Positions 18,213-26,351 of a stretch of 64,000 nucleotides of DNA are shown here, one piece after another. The notes below the pieces were generated by a model. The model searched no databases. It saw only the letters and a list, made by a program, of their open reading frames with translations, and was not told the DNA's origin. The first letter of the stretch is position 1; every line of letters begins with the position of its first letter. Origin of the DNA: Microseira sp003486305 (lineage in GTDB: Bacteria > Cyanobacteriota > Cyanobacteriia > Cyanobacteriales > Aerosakkonemataceae); the NCBI GenBank assembly GCA_031969655.1, contig DALYJX010000001.1:62001-126000 (forward strand), read 5' to 3'. The translations under genes and the position numbers were made by a program.

Positions 18213-18743
18213 TTATACTGTGGAACGGACTATGGAATAATAAAGAGCATTTAGATTAAAGATATGTAACTGTTTTTCGTAACGTAAACCAGCTTTCTCA
18301 ATCACTCGTTTGGAAGCTTGATTTTCAGGTAATGCCAACGCAATTATTTTGTCTAAATTAGCTACATTGAATCCGTATGAGATGGCGGCTCGTGCTGATT
18401 GGGTAGCAATTCCTCTTCCCCAATATGCTTTAGCTAAACCATAAAGAACTTCTACTTCATCTAACTCATCTAAATAACGCAAACCACAATAGCCAATCAT
18501 TTGCAATGAATTCTCCTCTACAATCGCCCAAACTCCATAGCCTCTTTGTTGCCAATGTTCGAGGAAATATTGGAGCGATTTTTCGGCTTTTTCTTTAGGG
18601 ATTGGTATTCCTTGACTGGGCAGGAAGCGAGTCACTTCTGGATCGAGCCAAATTGCCGCCAAAGCATCCAAATCACTTAGCTGAAGCGGTCGCATTAGAA
18701 AACTGCCAATCTGTATAACTCTTGAACTGGTAGGATTTATCAT
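18213..18743 (-). CDS. GNAT acetyltransferase, RimJ/RimL type
   Basis: The 176-residue protein has the layout of RimJ/RimL-like N-acetyltransferases: MRPLQLSDLDALAAIW at the start, IGYCGLRYLDELDEVEVLYGLAKAYWGRGIATQSARA in the middle with the acetyl-CoA loop GRGIAT, and NQASKRVIEKAGLRYE near the end. Acetyl-CoA is the donor; the target amine is unknown. It is one of two GNAT genes in a leftward group with the DUF4336 remnant between them. Confidence 0.87.
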   Translation of the reverse strand: MINPTSSRVIQIGSFLMRPLQLSDLDALAAIWLDPEVTRFLPSQGIPIPKEKAEKSLQYFLEHWQQRGYGVWAIVEENSLQMIGYCGLRYLDELDEVEVLYGLAKAYWGRGIATQSARAAISYGFNVANLDKIIALALPENQASKRVIEKAGLRYEKQLHIFNLNALYYSIVRSTV

Positions 18744-18760
18744 TTGTTAACTTAGAATCT

Positions 18761-19587
18761 CTACAATAAACGTGCTGCTGCCTCGCGTAATCGAGCGCTA
18801 CAATCAGTAACGATGGGACTACCATGAGCGACAGAAATTACTTGCAAGTTAGGTATGTTATCAGCTAATGATTCTAACCACAGGCGATAAGCATTGCGAT
18901 CTGTCATGAAAAATTGTTTACCCAAGCCAGTAATACCGAAAAATCCGCTAGATCCGATCGCACTTCCAACCATTGAAATAAATATTTACCTGTGGGTAAG
19001 TTATGCTGGAAATATAATTTGTTTAAGTTAAATAAAATATCTGTAAATATTAATGCTTTTCCATTTGGTAATGTTAGTTCGTAAACGAGTTCTTGGGGAC
19101 GAATACCAGCAGGTTCGTGACAAGTAATTCCGTATTTTGGTAAAATTTCTTCTGCGATTCCATCTACCACAACCTCTTGTTCAACATAGGGTTTTGCTGC
19201 TGCCGGACAAACAACTATTAATTGAGGATAGCGCTTTTTATACACGCTAGCATCAAGTCGGTGGATGCGGTTAGGTACGATTAGGATGTTCGGCGTGCCT
19301 AGAGACTCAAGTTTTGCCATGCCTGATTCGTTGAGAGCGATCGCACTGTGAATCAGTAGGCTACCGTCTGCTAATCTATACAGTATCATTTCACGGGGAA
19401 CCATCATCGAACTGGGCAAAGTTCCGGTGACGTGCCAAAGATTTGGTGCTAGTTCTTCAACTTCACCATGCGGTAAAACATGAGATTGCCACTTATCTTG
19501 AGTAGAAGTGCCTCTGGGTTGAGGAGGTTTAATTGGAGAAAAGAAAGAATAGAATAGTTCGGATTTATCTATTTTTTCGTGTTTCAT
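18761..19587 (-). pseudogene. DUF4336 (metallo-beta-lactamase-like) gene with frameshift
   Basis: The first frame, from ATG 19587, gives about 205 residues of a DUF4336 protein (LWHVTGTLP, LIHSAIALNESGMAKLE, LIVPNRIHRLDASVYK, IFTDILFNLNK) and then runs into unrelated residues. The family-like sequence resumes in another frame from about 18973 (SSGFFGITGLGKQFF, WLESLADNIPNLQVISVAHG) to a stop at 18761. The shift lies near 18970-18978, between the codons for FQWL and GSAIGSSGF. Both halves look well kept, so the lesion is either recent or an assembly error. The normal function is unknown. Confidence 0.75.
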
Positions 19588-19594
19588 ATCGCTG

Positions 19595-20020
19595 TTAATT
19601 GATATCGATAGTAAAATGATAAGCTCTAATTTCTAACCTTTGTTGAAAGTAAAAACGATGAGCAGCGAAGCGCTGAACGCCGGAATCAAGATGTAATTGT
19701 TGGCAATCTTGGGATTTGGCATAGTTAATCAGCCATTGCAATAGTGCTTGACCGTATCCCTGAGAACGATGTTCGTTAGCAACGATTAAATCATCAACAT
19801 ATAAAAATTTTCCCCAAGACAAACTTTCAGAAAGTCTAAAACCCGCGACCGCTCTAACGGTATCCTCATCTTTCAAATATGTTAAACAATAGCCTTGTTG
19901 TTCTTGTCGTCTGACACGAGTAGTGAAATCAACTTCAATTAGATGAGGGCGTAGTTGTTGCATAATGGGAAAGCAACGTGCAATTTCGACATCTGATTTG
20001 GCTAACACGATTTGAACCAT
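19595..20020 (-). CDS. GNAT acetyltransferase
   Basis: The 141-residue protein has the core GNAT fold: AVAGFRLSES, then LYVDDLIVANEHRSQGYGQALLQWLINYAK with the acetyl-CoA loop (RSQGYGQ), and QQLHLDSGVQRFAAHRFYFQQ at the end. It is the first gene of the leftward group that runs on into the DUF4336 remnant 7 bp away. The substrate is unknown. Confidence 0.87.
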   Translation of the reverse strand: MVQIVLAKSDVEIARCFPIMQQLRPHLIEVDFTTRVRRQEQQGYCLTYLKDEDTVRAVAGFRLSESLSWGKFLYVDDLIVANEHRSQGYGQALLQWLINYAKSQDCQQLHLDSGVQRFAAHRFYFQQRLEIRAYHFTIDIN

Positions 20021-20275
20021 AATGTCTTAAGTAAAAGACTTCAGGGAAAATGAAGTATTTATATCATCCTATTACTGATGGTTAGTGATATTATAGCCTA
20101 ATTTTTAATCAATCATACTTGTATTTAATACCTAAGTAGATTGTTTATGTTGAACATTCGTAATTTAAATACTTAAAGTCATACTCTAGGATACAAGCTG
20201 GGTCTCTACAAACATAAATTAACCCAAAAATCGTGAAGTTAATTTAACAATAAAACAGCTAACGCTGATAGGTGT

Positions 20276-21700
20276 TTGAAATATAGCGAGAGTAAGTTAA
20301 CTCAGGTGATTCAAACACTTATCAGACCGAATTTCCAACTAACTTATCAGCAAGACCAAGCACTTCAAAAAATTGCTGAATTCCTAAATAGTTCCAAACG
20401 GATGTTCGGATTATTTGGATATGCAGGAACGGGGAAATCGACCATCGTCAACTTAGTTGCAGAACAATTAGTCAGTAATGGAAAAAGGGTTGTATTTACG
20501 GCTCCAACTAATAAAGCGGTGGGAGTATTGCAACGAATGGCTGCCGAAAAGGGAGTGAGAGGAGTGGACTTTATGACCATCCATCAGCTGTTGGGATTAG
20601 CCCCGGTGAAACAGGGACAAAAGAAAATACTCAAACAAGTTTCTCCATCACTACTCTATATGTACGATACCATCTTTCTAGATGAATGCAGCATGGTGAC
20701 AGAGGAACTGTGGAATATTATCCAAGAGAGAATTGCTAGTACTTTAATTATAGGCAGCAACCGACAACTCATCGTAATGGGCGACCCCGCTCAATTGCCG
20801 CCTGTAAACGAGGAGATAAACGAGAAAAAATCGCAATCTTTTAACGTAGCTGAAAAGGCTATTTTAACAGAGGTAGTCAGGCAAGGAACGGGTAGTCCGT
20901 TGTTGGAATTTGTAACTGCTTGTCGAACGGCTGTCAAAAGTAAAAAGGTATTCGAGCCATTTTCAAAGTTTAGCACAGATAAGAAGAACGGAGCATTCAT
21001 AGTTAGAGAACAAACACTGTTGAAATATGCTTTAAAGAAGTTCTCTTCCAAGTTTGAACGAGACCCCGATTGCTTTCGCATTCTCTGCTACACTAACGAA
21101 CAGGTTGCTTACTGGAATAGTAAAATCAGAGCTAAAGTTTACGGGAAAGATGCTCCTAAATTCGTAATTGGGGAAAGGTTGATTAGTAAAGCACCCGTGA
21201 TTGCACCGGATGGGAAAACTATTACCCTACCAACTTCAACAGAGGTGGAAGTAGTTGAATTTGCAGAAGATAGATATTCGGGGTATAAAGCTTGGAATGT
21301 TAAGGTAAAAACAGAGGAGGGATATATCCGTCAAATTTACATCCTTCATGAAGATAGTGTTCGCAGATTCAAGCAAGATAATACCAGGTTGCTACGGAAT
21401 GCGAAGATTAATCCCAGTTTGTGGAAAGCATGGTATAATCATTGTGAAATCTTTGCAGATATGCGTAATTGTTGGGCGATTACCGTGCATAATTCACAGG
21501 GATCTACTTTTACGGAAGTAGCGATTGACAGCAAAGATATCTGTAAAAAAGTAGCGACGAAATCCCTGTATTTCGCTCGGCTTTTTCCGACTCAAAAGGC
21601 TAAGTTCGTCAAGGAGTACAGGGACAGCGTTCGCGCTACTAATCAGCTTTATTACGTGGGGGCGAGCCGCGCTAGAAGTCGAGTTTTCGTTGTTCGATAA
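20276..21700 (+). CDS. Dda/RecD-like SF1B DNA helicase
   Basis: The 474-residue protein has the motifs of short RecD2/Dda helicases: Walker A GYAGTGKST at residues 48-56, TAPTNKAV (motif Ia), FLDECSMV (motif II) near residue 138, VMGDPAQLPPV (motif III), and the C-terminal UvrD-like WAITVHNSQGSTF and YYVGASRARSRVFV. Such 5'-3' helicases aid replication fork restart, and T4 Dda is the model. The track start is a TTG at 20276 with a weak ribosome site. An element-encoded helicase fits the replication genes elsewhere in the window. Confidence 0.88.
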   Translation: MKYSESKLTQVIQTLIRPNFQLTYQQDQALQKIAEFLNSSKRMFGLFGYAGTGKSTIVNLVAEQLVSNGKRVVFTAPTNKAVGVLQRMAAEKGVRGVDFMTIHQLLGLAPVKQGQKKILKQVSPSLLYMYDTIFLDECSMVTEELWNIIQERIASTLIIGSNRQLIVMGDPAQLPPVNEEINEKKSQSFNVAEKAILTEVVRQGTGSPLLEFVTACRTAVKSKKVFEPFSKFSTDKKNGAFIVREQTLLKYALKKFSSKFERDPDCFRILCYTNEQVAYWNSKIRAKVYGKDAPKFVIGERLISKAPVIAPDGKTITLPTSTEVEVVEFAEDRYSGYKAWNVKVKTEEGYIRQIYILHEDSVRRFKQDNTRLLRNAKINPSLWKAWYNHCEIFADMRNCWAITVHNSQGSTFTEVAIDSKDICKKVATKSLYFARLFPTQKAKFVKEYRDSVRATNQLYYVGASRARSRVFVVR

Positions 21701-21895
21701 TACTGATTAGGCTTGATAAAAAGTTGTGCGAAATACCAGGTATTTAGCAGCGGCTTATTGGTGAAAATAGTTGAAGATATGACTTAAGTATTGGTTGGTA
21801 ATCCATCAACTCGCTTCTAGAGAATTCACAGTCATATTTTTTACACTAACCGCGATCGCGGTTAACGGGTGGCATAACTTTTCAAGGTGTAACCC

Positions 21896-23053
21896 GTGAA
21901 TACCGTAGTTCAAATCCCAATAATTGACCCAAAAGCTCGCAGCGAATTTCGACAAAAATTACGGCACCATTCCTACCAAATTAAAACCAGGAAAGATTTA
22001 ATTCCTCACTTCAATCGGAATTTAGTACATGGCTGGATGATGCCGATATTAGCGCAAGTAGACCGTTGTCTTTGGGGAAGATGGGATTACTGGGCGAGAT
22101 GTCAAGCAATTCCGATGCACGCATGGACGCGCTGGAAAATGGAACCGATGTTAGCTTTATTAGAAAGTAGAAAAGTCGAACCATTACCCGAGTTTGTCAT
22201 TCAAGAAACGTTACCAAACGAACCTATTTCCCAAATTGAATGGGAGTATTCAAGCATAGCAGAAAATATGCTGAACAATACGCTTAATTGTATTCCCAAG
22301 CATGGGGAATGGCGAACTTGGAGTGCGTGGGAATATCTAGAGTATTTCTTGAATTGGACTTTATTTGGTTTCGGTCATCCTGCCTATAAAACTTTACCGC
22401 AAGAACCAGCAGGTTGTGAAGGAGCATCGATGCGCCTTTACCAGATGTTTGATTTGTCTGCTCTTTTACTATACCCTGAAGATTATTTGGGTAGGATGTT
22501 ACCCGAAATTTGCGGAAATAAGGCGCAAAGGAATGCAGGATTTTATCCAACGCCTCTAGTTGTTGGTAGCTTCATTTCCCAAGTAATTAGCGCTGACCAA
22601 ACAGACCGAACTTCGAGCTTTAACGAACCTGCTTGTGGTACAGGTACTTTGATGTTGGCACAATCCAATTATTGCTTGTGCGGCATTGGTCAGGATATCG
22701 ACCCAGTTTTGTTGAAATGTGCTTTGTTGCAGTTTTTTCTCTATGCACCTTGGTTAGCAATTCCGATTTGGTGGTTGGGGAAAACTGACCTCTGGCTTGG
22801 TAATAGCCTATTAGCTGAAAAACCAAAGTCAATGAATGCCGTTTATTGGTACGAGGAATGGTTTGAAACTGTTGAATATGCAGAGCAAGAGGAAAAAAGA
22901 GAATCACTAAGCTACGAAACTGTTGAAATAGTTGAACAACCAATGCAACCGGAAACAGTAATTCAAGAAATAGTGCAGGGGAAACGCAAGCCGAAAAAGA
23001 ATGCAGCTTCAGCTAAACAAATGGCGTTGTTTAATTTGGAGGATTTTACTTGA
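21896..23053 (+). CDS. N6-adenine methyltransferase-like protein lacking motif IV
   Basis: The 385-residue protein starts at GTG 21896 behind AAGGTG. Residues about 213-290 match the AdoMet-binding part of N6 DNA methylases: AGFYPTPLVVGSFISQVI, motif I NEPACGTGTLMLAQ near 243-256, then GIGQDIDPVLLKCALLQ. The expected catalytic (D/N)PP(Y/F) motif is not found downstream, where the sequence reads TDLWLGNSLL. The first 200 residues are Trp-rich and unrecognised. It may be a catalytically dead or remodelled methylase. Related proteins are found on cyanobacterial plasmids. The C-terminal tail is basic. Confidence 0.7.
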   Translation: MNTVVQIPIIDPKARSEFRQKLRHHSYQIKTRKDLIPHFNRNLVHGWMMPILAQVDRCLWGRWDYWARCQAIPMHAWTRWKMEPMLALLESRKVEPLPEFVIQETLPNEPISQIEWEYSSIAENMLNNTLNCIPKHGEWRTWSAWEYLEYFLNWTLFGFGHPAYKTLPQEPAGCEGASMRLYQMFDLSALLLYPEDYLGRMLPEICGNKAQRNAGFYPTPLVVGSFISQVISADQTDRTSSFNEPACGTGTLMLAQSNYCLCGIGQDIDPVLLKCALLQFFLYAPWLAIPIWWLGKTDLWLGNSLLAEKPKSMNAVYWYEEWFETVEYAEQEEKRESLSYETVEIVEQPMQPETVIQEIVQGKRKPKKNAASAKQMALFNLEDFT

Positions 23054-23158
23054 ACGCTTTAGTCATCAGCCCTTAGTGATGATGAAACTGCTATAAGTCG
23101 GGTTTCTTTCCTCAACCTAACATAGAACTACAAAACAATGACCGTTGATGATTGAAAA

Positions 23159-23215
23159 GCCGAGGGAGGGAATTGCACCCCCCAACTCACTTACAAGGCG
23201 AGTACCTCTTATAGG
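23159..23215 (-). other. tRNA-Thr(TGT)-like 3' half
   Basis: On the minus strand an anticodon arm CTCGC-CTTGTAA-GTGAG (one G-U pair) is followed by a T arm GGGGG-TGCAATT-CCCTC and a 3' acceptor strand CCTCGGC. The matching 5' acceptor strand and a proper D arm are missing upstream, and the T loop has G for T. It looks like a partial tRNA, as left by integration at a tRNA 3' end, or a decayed element tRNA. Confidence 0.4.
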
Positions 23216-23446
23216 TAAAATCGAAGTCTTTGCACAGTTCCTATTAATTGATCTGGACAGGTGGCAAGCACTGCGATACTTTTTGACCTCGGCAAGAAAT
23301 TTACTTCAGAAATTAAGCAATTGCTCTCTAAACTGAAGAAGAGTTTGTAGGACGGGTGGTTAGCATGAAAACGTACAATTCCCAAATTTGGAATCAGGGT
23401 GGAGTTAACGTTTTATCTAACTCAGTTCCTATTGTAGGATAGTGTA

Positions 23447-24457
23447 CTACGCGGCTAGCAAGTTTGTCAAGGGTTGGGAAAAAAGATATTCTGGCTTGGC
23501 AAAAATGGAAGCGTAGACTACCCGTCCTTTTTCTTCTACGAATTGACCGGCAAAATTGTTGCCAAGCGCAGTTTTTAACCGCAATTCACAAAAGCGTTCT
23601 TCTTCTTGTACGTTGAACTGCTCAGCCGGAGTATTCGCCAACTGAGATGTTACTTTTGACTGCAATCTATGGCGGCTTTCCTGCAATTGCGATCGCAGTT
23701 GCAGCAAACTACTAGCCGCAAAAGTTACTGGCGACTGTTCCCCCAAGCTGCCAGCTTTTTGCTCTAAATACATCGCCGCCGTACCGTAGCAGAAACAAAC
23801 TAAAGGCATCCACATCTCTTGGAAATAAGCCGCAGTTGGTGCAATTTCCAAACCTGCTAATTTATCGCCAAGGAAAAACAATGCGCCTATTTGTCCAGAG
23901 AGCAATTCTAACCGACTTTGGTATTGAGTTAAAAATGCCCGTTGGCGGGTGATAATTTGTTCCAAATGACCGCGAGAAGGTAAAGCAAACTGCTGATTTA
24001 GATTGCTAATAGCATTCCAAAGTTTGCTGTAATCTTTCTTTTGGCGCAGTTTCAACGCTTCCCAACGCAGCTGCACTGGTAGGATGAAAAACCACTGTTC
24101 GCGACCTTCTAAATATCCACCTTGGGATTGTTGCACGCAGCAAGCATCGTCGAACATCAGCTTTTGTCCCGCCGCAATAAAGACGGAACGACATAAGGCG
24201 TGATTTTGCGCTCCATCTTGAATGTAACCGATGTGGAGGGGAACGATCGCTACCCCTGTTTGACCTGGATTGGTTAATTCTACGTTCCCATATCCGGCAA
24301 CTCGGTTTAATTTTAATCCAGATAAAGGGCCAGTGTATTTCCCATCGAGATCTTGACCAAAAATCGGCACGACGGTGAGCAATCCCGATTGCTGTGGAAT
24401 GCCGCATTCGTGGGGAGAAAAGTCAAAGTTTTTGAAGGCTAATTCTTGGTTTTTCAT
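23447..24457 (-). CDS. ARPP-1-like domain protein
   Basis: The 336-residue protein has no signal peptide. Its first half (LLTVVPIFGQD, VAIVPLHIGYIQDGAQNHALCRSVFIAAGQK, DDACCVQQSQGGY) follows the pattern of ARPP-1 domains (hypervariable loops around a GAxQN-R core and a Cys-Val-x-Gln segment). ARPP-1 was named from association with ADP-ribosylglycohydrolase and RNA-repair genes. The second half is helical with a coiled-coil-like stretch (LRSQLQESRHRLQSKVTSQL). The gene follows a vWA/TROVE-like gene on the same strand with a 193-bp gap filled by repeats. The link to Ro-type RNA systems is inference. Confidence 0.55.
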   Translation of the reverse strand: MKNQELAFKNFDFSPHECGIPQQSGLLTVVPIFGQDLDGKYTGPLSGLKLNRVAGYGNVELTNPGQTGVAIVPLHIGYIQDGAQNHALCRSVFIAAGQKLMFDDACCVQQSQGGYLEGREQWFFILPVQLRWEALKLRQKKDYSKLWNAISNLNQQFALPSRGHLEQIITRQRAFLTQYQSRLELLSGQIGALFFLGDKLAGLEIAPTAAYFQEMWMPLVCFCYGTAAMYLEQKAGSLGEQSPVTFAASSLLQLRSQLQESRHRLQSKVTSQLANTPAEQFNVQEEERFCELRLKTALGNNFAGQFVEEKGRVVYASIFAKPEYLFSQPLTNLLAA

Positions 24458-24482
24458 GGTAGTTAGTTAATAAATTTAGTGA

Positions 24483-24513
24483 GGGTGCGTTAGGCGCAAG
24501 CCGTAACGCACCC
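24483..24513. repeat. Hairpin repeat GGGTGCGTTA/TAACGCACCC
   Basis: GGGTGCGTTA pairs with TAACGCACCC, with an inner GGC-GCAA-GCC. A second pair of arms (GGTGCGTTACGACGG and CCGTCTAACGCACC) lies at 24537-24597 inside the neighbouring element. This GTGCGTTA hairpin is a widespread repeat in filamentous cyanobacteria. Confidence 0.8.
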
Positions 24514-24516
24514 TAC

Positions 24517-24633
24517 TGGCGTGACACAGCAAAAACGGTGCGTTACGACGGATTGTTGAATTTAAGTCAGAGCAAAGGTTATCGCCGTCTAACGCACCCT
24601 ACTCTAATGCATCAAATTAGCTGTGTCACGCCA
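24517..24633. mobile_element. MITE, 117 bp with 14-bp terminal inverted repeats
   Basis: The ends are perfect inverted repeats: TGGCGTGACACAGC at 24517-24530 and its complement at 24620-24633. The element is flanked by CTAC on both sides (24513-24516 and 24634-24637), which looks like a 4-bp target duplication. It has no coding capacity. It lies between the two genes of the TROVE/ARPP-1 pair. Confidence 0.75.
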
Positions 24634-24650
24634 CTACCAATGTAAAATGA

Positions 24651-25994
24651 CTACTGACTGCTAACTAAATCCAGCTTTTCTAGTAGGAAGTCGCGCAATC
24701 CAACTGAGGTTGTATTTCCATCAGCCATTGCGATTAAAGCAATCAGCAAATCTTCAAAGTCTTCTTGATGCCAGAATTCCAACTCAGGTAAATTAGTGGC
24801 GGGTCGTCGCAGGCTCAAATCGTCGTTGTTGGAAAACTTGCTGTGGCAGAAAACCACCGGCGCGTTAATCCCAATTTGAGGTAAGGTAGCGACAACTCTG
24901 GCTAATTCTCCCGGATAAACGTTTTCGTATCCATCAGAAACTATGGCGACTAAATCCGGTTGAGTTTCTAGCGCGTCAAGCAAAGCAGTGGCGATATCGG
25001 TGTGACCTTCTGGCGCGGGAATATGTCCGCTACCCCCGACTGGAAAAATTTGTAAATTCATGCAACATTTTTCCAGTACCAGTTTGAGTGCAACAGATTG
25101 GGAAATGCAGCAATATTCGCGATCGCCATATCCTTTAGTAGAATTAGAAGCATCCAAGATTAACGCCAATTTTCCAGAAAATCGCGGTAATTTTGACGCT
25201 GCTTCTTCCACGTACCGTTGTAAAGCTACTTCCAATTCAGCCGATGTTCCACCTCGGTACAGGTGAATTAATGTGGCTGAAATGTCGCCGCGATTGGTAG
25301 CAGTAATCGTTTTTGGTCGTTCTGATTGTGACTCGAACTTGGCTAAATTTTGGGTATGCGCCAATTTATATTCGCCGTTACCAGTTAAAGAATTCCCGCG
25401 CTGATAAAGTAAGGGAAAGATAACTGTAGTTCTTTCCACATCGCGAACAAATTTTAACAGGTGACGACGCAAGTACTTTTCATCTGCTAGCTCTGGTAAG
25501 GATAGCATTTTCGCACAAGCTCTGGCGACATTTTTCCCCATTGCGTGTTCCAAACAATCCACTACAGCAGGTCGCCGACAGTTGACCATATCCTCTAAAT
25601 TGGGATGATTCAAAATGTAGTTGATAATCGCTTTGGATGTATGTTTGTGATTGGCTCTTACCCGTCGTAAAGCCAGAAATACTGTCAGTATTCTGTCTGG
25701 GTGCAGGATGCTGAGCAAAAAATTAGTGATGCTTTCGAGGATTTGTCGGGCATCTTTAGCCATCCCTTGGCGCGAAGTTCTTAGTAATTGAAATAATATG
25801 CGTGAGCGTCCTTGGGGAAGTACTCCTTTGGCTACTCCCATCAGCGCGTAAAGTTCCGGATTTTGCGCGTATGCACGCTGGTGACGCGATTCGTCACTCC
25901 ACAGGGGTAACGTACCTTTGTGCAGGACGAAAGGCTCTCTGTGCGATCGCAAATGTTGTAGTATTGTGCCGACTGTTTGGTTTGTTGCTTCCAT
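24651..25994 (-). CDS. TROVE/vWA (Ro60-like) protein candidate
   Basis: I place the start at ATG 25994, behind AAGGGGG, giving 447 residues; the frame is open to 26075. The first 260 residues are helical repeats (LQHLRSHREPFVLHKGTLPLWSDESRHQ, ILHPDRILTVFLALRRVRANHKHTSKAIINYILNH), like the HEAT-type TROVE ring. A vWA domain follows with MIDAS DASNST near residue 280, and SDGYE near 380. Bacterial Ro60 (Rsr) binds Y RNA and helps degrade or check RNA. Some MIDAS residues differ from the DxSxS form. The ARPP-1-like gene lies just downstream on the same strand. TROVE is inferred from pattern. Confidence 0.6.
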   Translation of the reverse strand: MEATNQTVGTILQHLRSHREPFVLHKGTLPLWSDESRHQRAYAQNPELYALMGVAKGVLPQGRSRILFQLLRTSRQGMAKDARQILESITNFLLSILHPDRILTVFLALRRVRANHKHTSKAIINYILNHPNLEDMVNCRRPAVVDCLEHAMGKNVARACAKMLSLPELADEKYLRRHLLKFVRDVERTTVIFPLLYQRGNSLTGNGEYKLAHTQNLAKFESQSERPKTITATNRGDISATLIHLYRGGTSAELEVALQRYVEEAASKLPRFSGKLALILDASNSTKGYGDREYCCISQSVALKLVLEKCCMNLQIFPVGGSGHIPAPEGHTDIATALLDALETQPDLVAIVSDGYENVYPGELARVVATLPQIGINAPVVFCHSKFSNNDDLSLRRPATNLPELEFWHQEDFEDLLIALIAMADGNTTSVGLRDFLLEKLDLVSSQ

Positions 25995-26351
25995 TGGTCT
26001 ACCCCCTTGCAGCATCGCGCCGACCACCAGGTAATGAGGTTGGCTGCTAGTAATACAGTATACTACAAGTATCAAACTGGCAAGGGGGCAGTAGGGTTGA
26101 GGCTGGGTGAGACTCCTCCCGTTAGGAGGGAATTAGCCGATATTTTGGAAGTTTGGTTAACCGATAGTACAGGTCTTTGTCAGATAATTCCAGATCTACC
26201 TTCCAAAAACAGGCCATTTTTGCCGTCCTGCCACCAGAGGTGGATAATTGATCTGTTGCGTGTTAGTTGTGGTTGCTAAAGGGGAACCCTAAGTAAAGGT
26301 ATAGTCACGTTTGGCAAAAATACTCTTTTAGCTCAAGAGAAAGTAATTCCC
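25995..26351. other. Intergenic region between divergent genes, possible structured RNA
   Basis: This region separates the leftward TROVE-like gene from the rightward GTPases and should hold promoters for both. A hairpin CTCC-rich arm at 26114-26119 pairs with 26125-26130 (loop CGTTA), enclosed by GGCT at 26101 and AGCC at 26135. Short open frames here are shadows. A small RNA is possible but not shown. Confidence 0.35.

Noticed and set aside
23145..23336. Short rightward frame of 63 codons
   Set aside because: It overlaps the tRNA-like fragment and has no family-like features or clear ribosome site.
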